Shown here one piece after another: positions 62,987 through 64,000 of a DNA stretch of 64,000 nt. The number at the start of each line of letters is the position of its first letter. Positions within the stretch are counted from its first letter, which is position 1. The notes beneath the pieces were generated by a model that was not told the DNA's origin, searched no databases, and worked only from the letters and a program-made list of their open reading frames with translations. Origin of the DNA: Vibrio tubiashii (GTDB taxonomy: Bacteria; Pseudomonadota; Gammaproteobacteria; Enterobacterales; Vibrionaceae); assembly GCF_028551255.1 (NCBI RefSeq), contig NZ_CP117030.1, positions 868,001 through 932,000 of the forward strand. Reading direction: 5' to 3'. A program made the position numbers and the translations under genes.

Positions 62987-64000
62987 TTAGAACGTAAAAG
63001 ACAAATTCCCAGATAAGCCAAATTGGTTATCTCCCGCATAGCTACCTGCTAGATCGACACTCACCAAATCTCCTGGGCTTATCCCTACCCCTAAGGTAAA
63101 CGAGTTGTCTAAAGTATCCTCGATATCCATTTCGTAGCCGGCTCTTAACTGCGCCCAGCCAAATGCATTACCTTCAATACCTAAACGAAGAAATTGCGTG
63201 TCGTCAGCAAGTTCAGTGAAACGTTTTTGCTTGGTTAAGTCCCAGTCGATGGTCGTCGTAAAATACTCCATGGCGTAAGCACCAGATACGGTGACTTGCG
63301 GGTTTAACTTATAAGTACTGACTCCTGCTATATCCAAGGTATCGATTTCTTTGGAAAACAGGTCTTTAACAGCAAAGCCTAAGCGGTAGTTATCAACGAA
63401 CCAAATTGCTCCCAGATCGAGGTTAAAGGTATTTTTATTGGTTTCACTTTTATCATAGTCACTGACATCAAAATCCTCGACCGATATGTTTTGCTTGTAA
63501 GTTCGCAACTGCTGATACTTAGGACTAATGCCGACCGAAACATCTTGCCCTTGAAAAGAGAAGCGTTTTGCTAATGCAATACCAAACTCGGTGTAACCAA
63601 AGGCAATCATATCCACATTCGAGGCTTCATAGCGTGTTTTTACGTTAGCGGGGGCATCACCGTTATTCGGAGCGATTTTCGGTGCTGCAATGACTTCAGC
63701 ATAGCCTCGTGAGAATATGTTGGCAGATACCACGTTAATTGGAAAGGCAATAGCGAGTGCAGCACCACCCGTCACGGCTAAAGGCTTGTTGTCTGAGAGT
63801 TGTGTCAGGTAACTATTAAGCTGCGCAGCTTGCGCTGGGTCCGTGCTACCACCGCTTTCAAACGACTTGATGGTATCTTGCAGGCTGTCGATGGTATCGA
63901 TATTTTCGTCCGTGTCCCTTAAGTTTGCTCCTATTGCGGGAACAAGAAGCCCAAAGTCATCTTCATCTCGGTGAACAGAAACTAGCGCGGGATTATAAAA
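62987..64000 (-). CDS. TraF-type outer-membrane protein, 5' end beyond window
   Basis: At least 338 codons; the frame stays open to the right edge, so the true start lies beyond 64000, and the GTG at 63775 is only an internal valine. The edge sequence FYNPALVSVHRDEDDFGLLVP is the start region typical of the conjugal-transfer TraF_2-type family annotated in Vibrio. The C-terminus alternates hydrophobic and polar residues and ends in LSGNLSFTF with a terminal Phe, as in outer-membrane beta-barrels. Despite the family name no conjugation genes are present; it is probably a FadL-like barrel of unknown role. Confidence 0.75.
   Translation of the reverse strand, partial: FYNPALVSVHRDEDDFGLLVPAIGANLRDTDENIDTIDSLQDTIKSFESGGSTDPAQAAQLNSYLTQLSDNKPLAVTGGAALAIAFPINVVSANIFSRGYAEVIAAPKIAPNNGDAPANVKTRYEASNVDMIAFGYTEFGIALAKRFSFQGQDVSVGISPKYQQLRTYKQNISVEDFDVSDYDKSETNKNTFNLDLGAIWFVDNYRLGFAVKDLFSKEIDTLDIAGVSTYKLNPQVTVSGAYAMEYFTTTIDWDLTKQKRFTELADDTQFLRLGIEGNAFGWAQLRAGYEMDIEDTLDNSFTLGVGISPGDLVSVDLAGSYAGDNQFGLSGNLSFTF

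Noticed and set aside
62987..64000. Conjugation locus, suggested by the TraF-type family name
   Set aside because: No other tra, mob or type IV secretion gene is present; the sequence looks like an outer-membrane barrel.

Overview
The window is a chromosomal segment of a Vibrio species. The evidence is the luxP-luxQ autoinducer-2 receptor pair, a napFDABC operon with divergent narQ-narP, a bacterial HMG-CoA reductase, fabV, and Vibrio-type small hypothetical genes. In Vibrio cholerae the luxPQ, nap and HMG-CoA reductase genes lie on the second chromosome, so this is probably chromosome 2; that is inference from family knowledge. I see no rRNA, tRNA, insertion sequence, prophage, integron or CRISPR array. 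Coding density is high and most transcription units end in clear intrinsic terminators.

Layout. 0-8.4 kb: a PhnA-domain protein, a giant lipoprotein amylopullulanase (pullulanase plus alpha-amylase in one chain, with a MalT-box match upstream), a DUF1223 secreted protein and a 63-residue protein. 8.6-10.1 kb: a TerC/Alx membrane protein behind a yybP-ykoY manganese riboswitch with a visible Shine-Dalgarno sequestering switch, then an unannotated 31-residue membrane protein. 10.1-18.7 kb: a 5'-nucleotidase-like phosphoesterase, a YbjD-type OLD ATPase, a DUF1097 membrane protein, a LysR regulator divergent from a formate/nitrite channel fused to CBS domains, a YceI-cytochrome b561 pair and a DUF2164 protein. 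18.8-23 kb: an unknown gene, a class 3 lipase, a stand-alone EAL phosphodiesterase and dcuC.

23-30.3 kb is the anaerobic respiration block: narP and narQ read leftward, napFDABC plus a 45-residue membrane protein read rightward, and the shared intergenic region carries a 7-2-7 NarP palindrome and an FNR-like box. 30.4-37.6 kb: galE, a PAS-GGDEF protein, the 5-oxoprolinase genes pxpABC and an FAD oxidoreductase. 37.8-42.8 kb: a YbbP/YbbA ABC transporter overlapping tesA head to head, then fabV. 43-49.9 kb: a GAF-GGDEF-EAL protein, an ABC-class ATPase, a GNAT acetyltransferase and a NitT/TauT-type ABC importer with two copies of one palindrome at its promoter and start codon. 49.9-57.1 kb: a DnaJ-related protein, a 2-oxoglutarate oxygenase, yjdF, cutA, helD and a YccS-like protein. 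57.2-64 kb: two small proteins (one resembling flagellar rod/hook tails), HMG-CoA reductase, luxQ, luxP and the 3' part of a TraF-type outer-membrane protein cut by the window edge.

Nothing here is clearly a new multi-gene system. The best leads for undescribed biology are the 31-residue membrane protein upstream of the Alx riboswitch, the duplicated palindrome of the ABC importer, a 63-bp dyad full of DnaA-box-like sequences at 37.8 kb, and a strongly initiated 15-codon reading frame that overlaps the start of the formate-channel gene.
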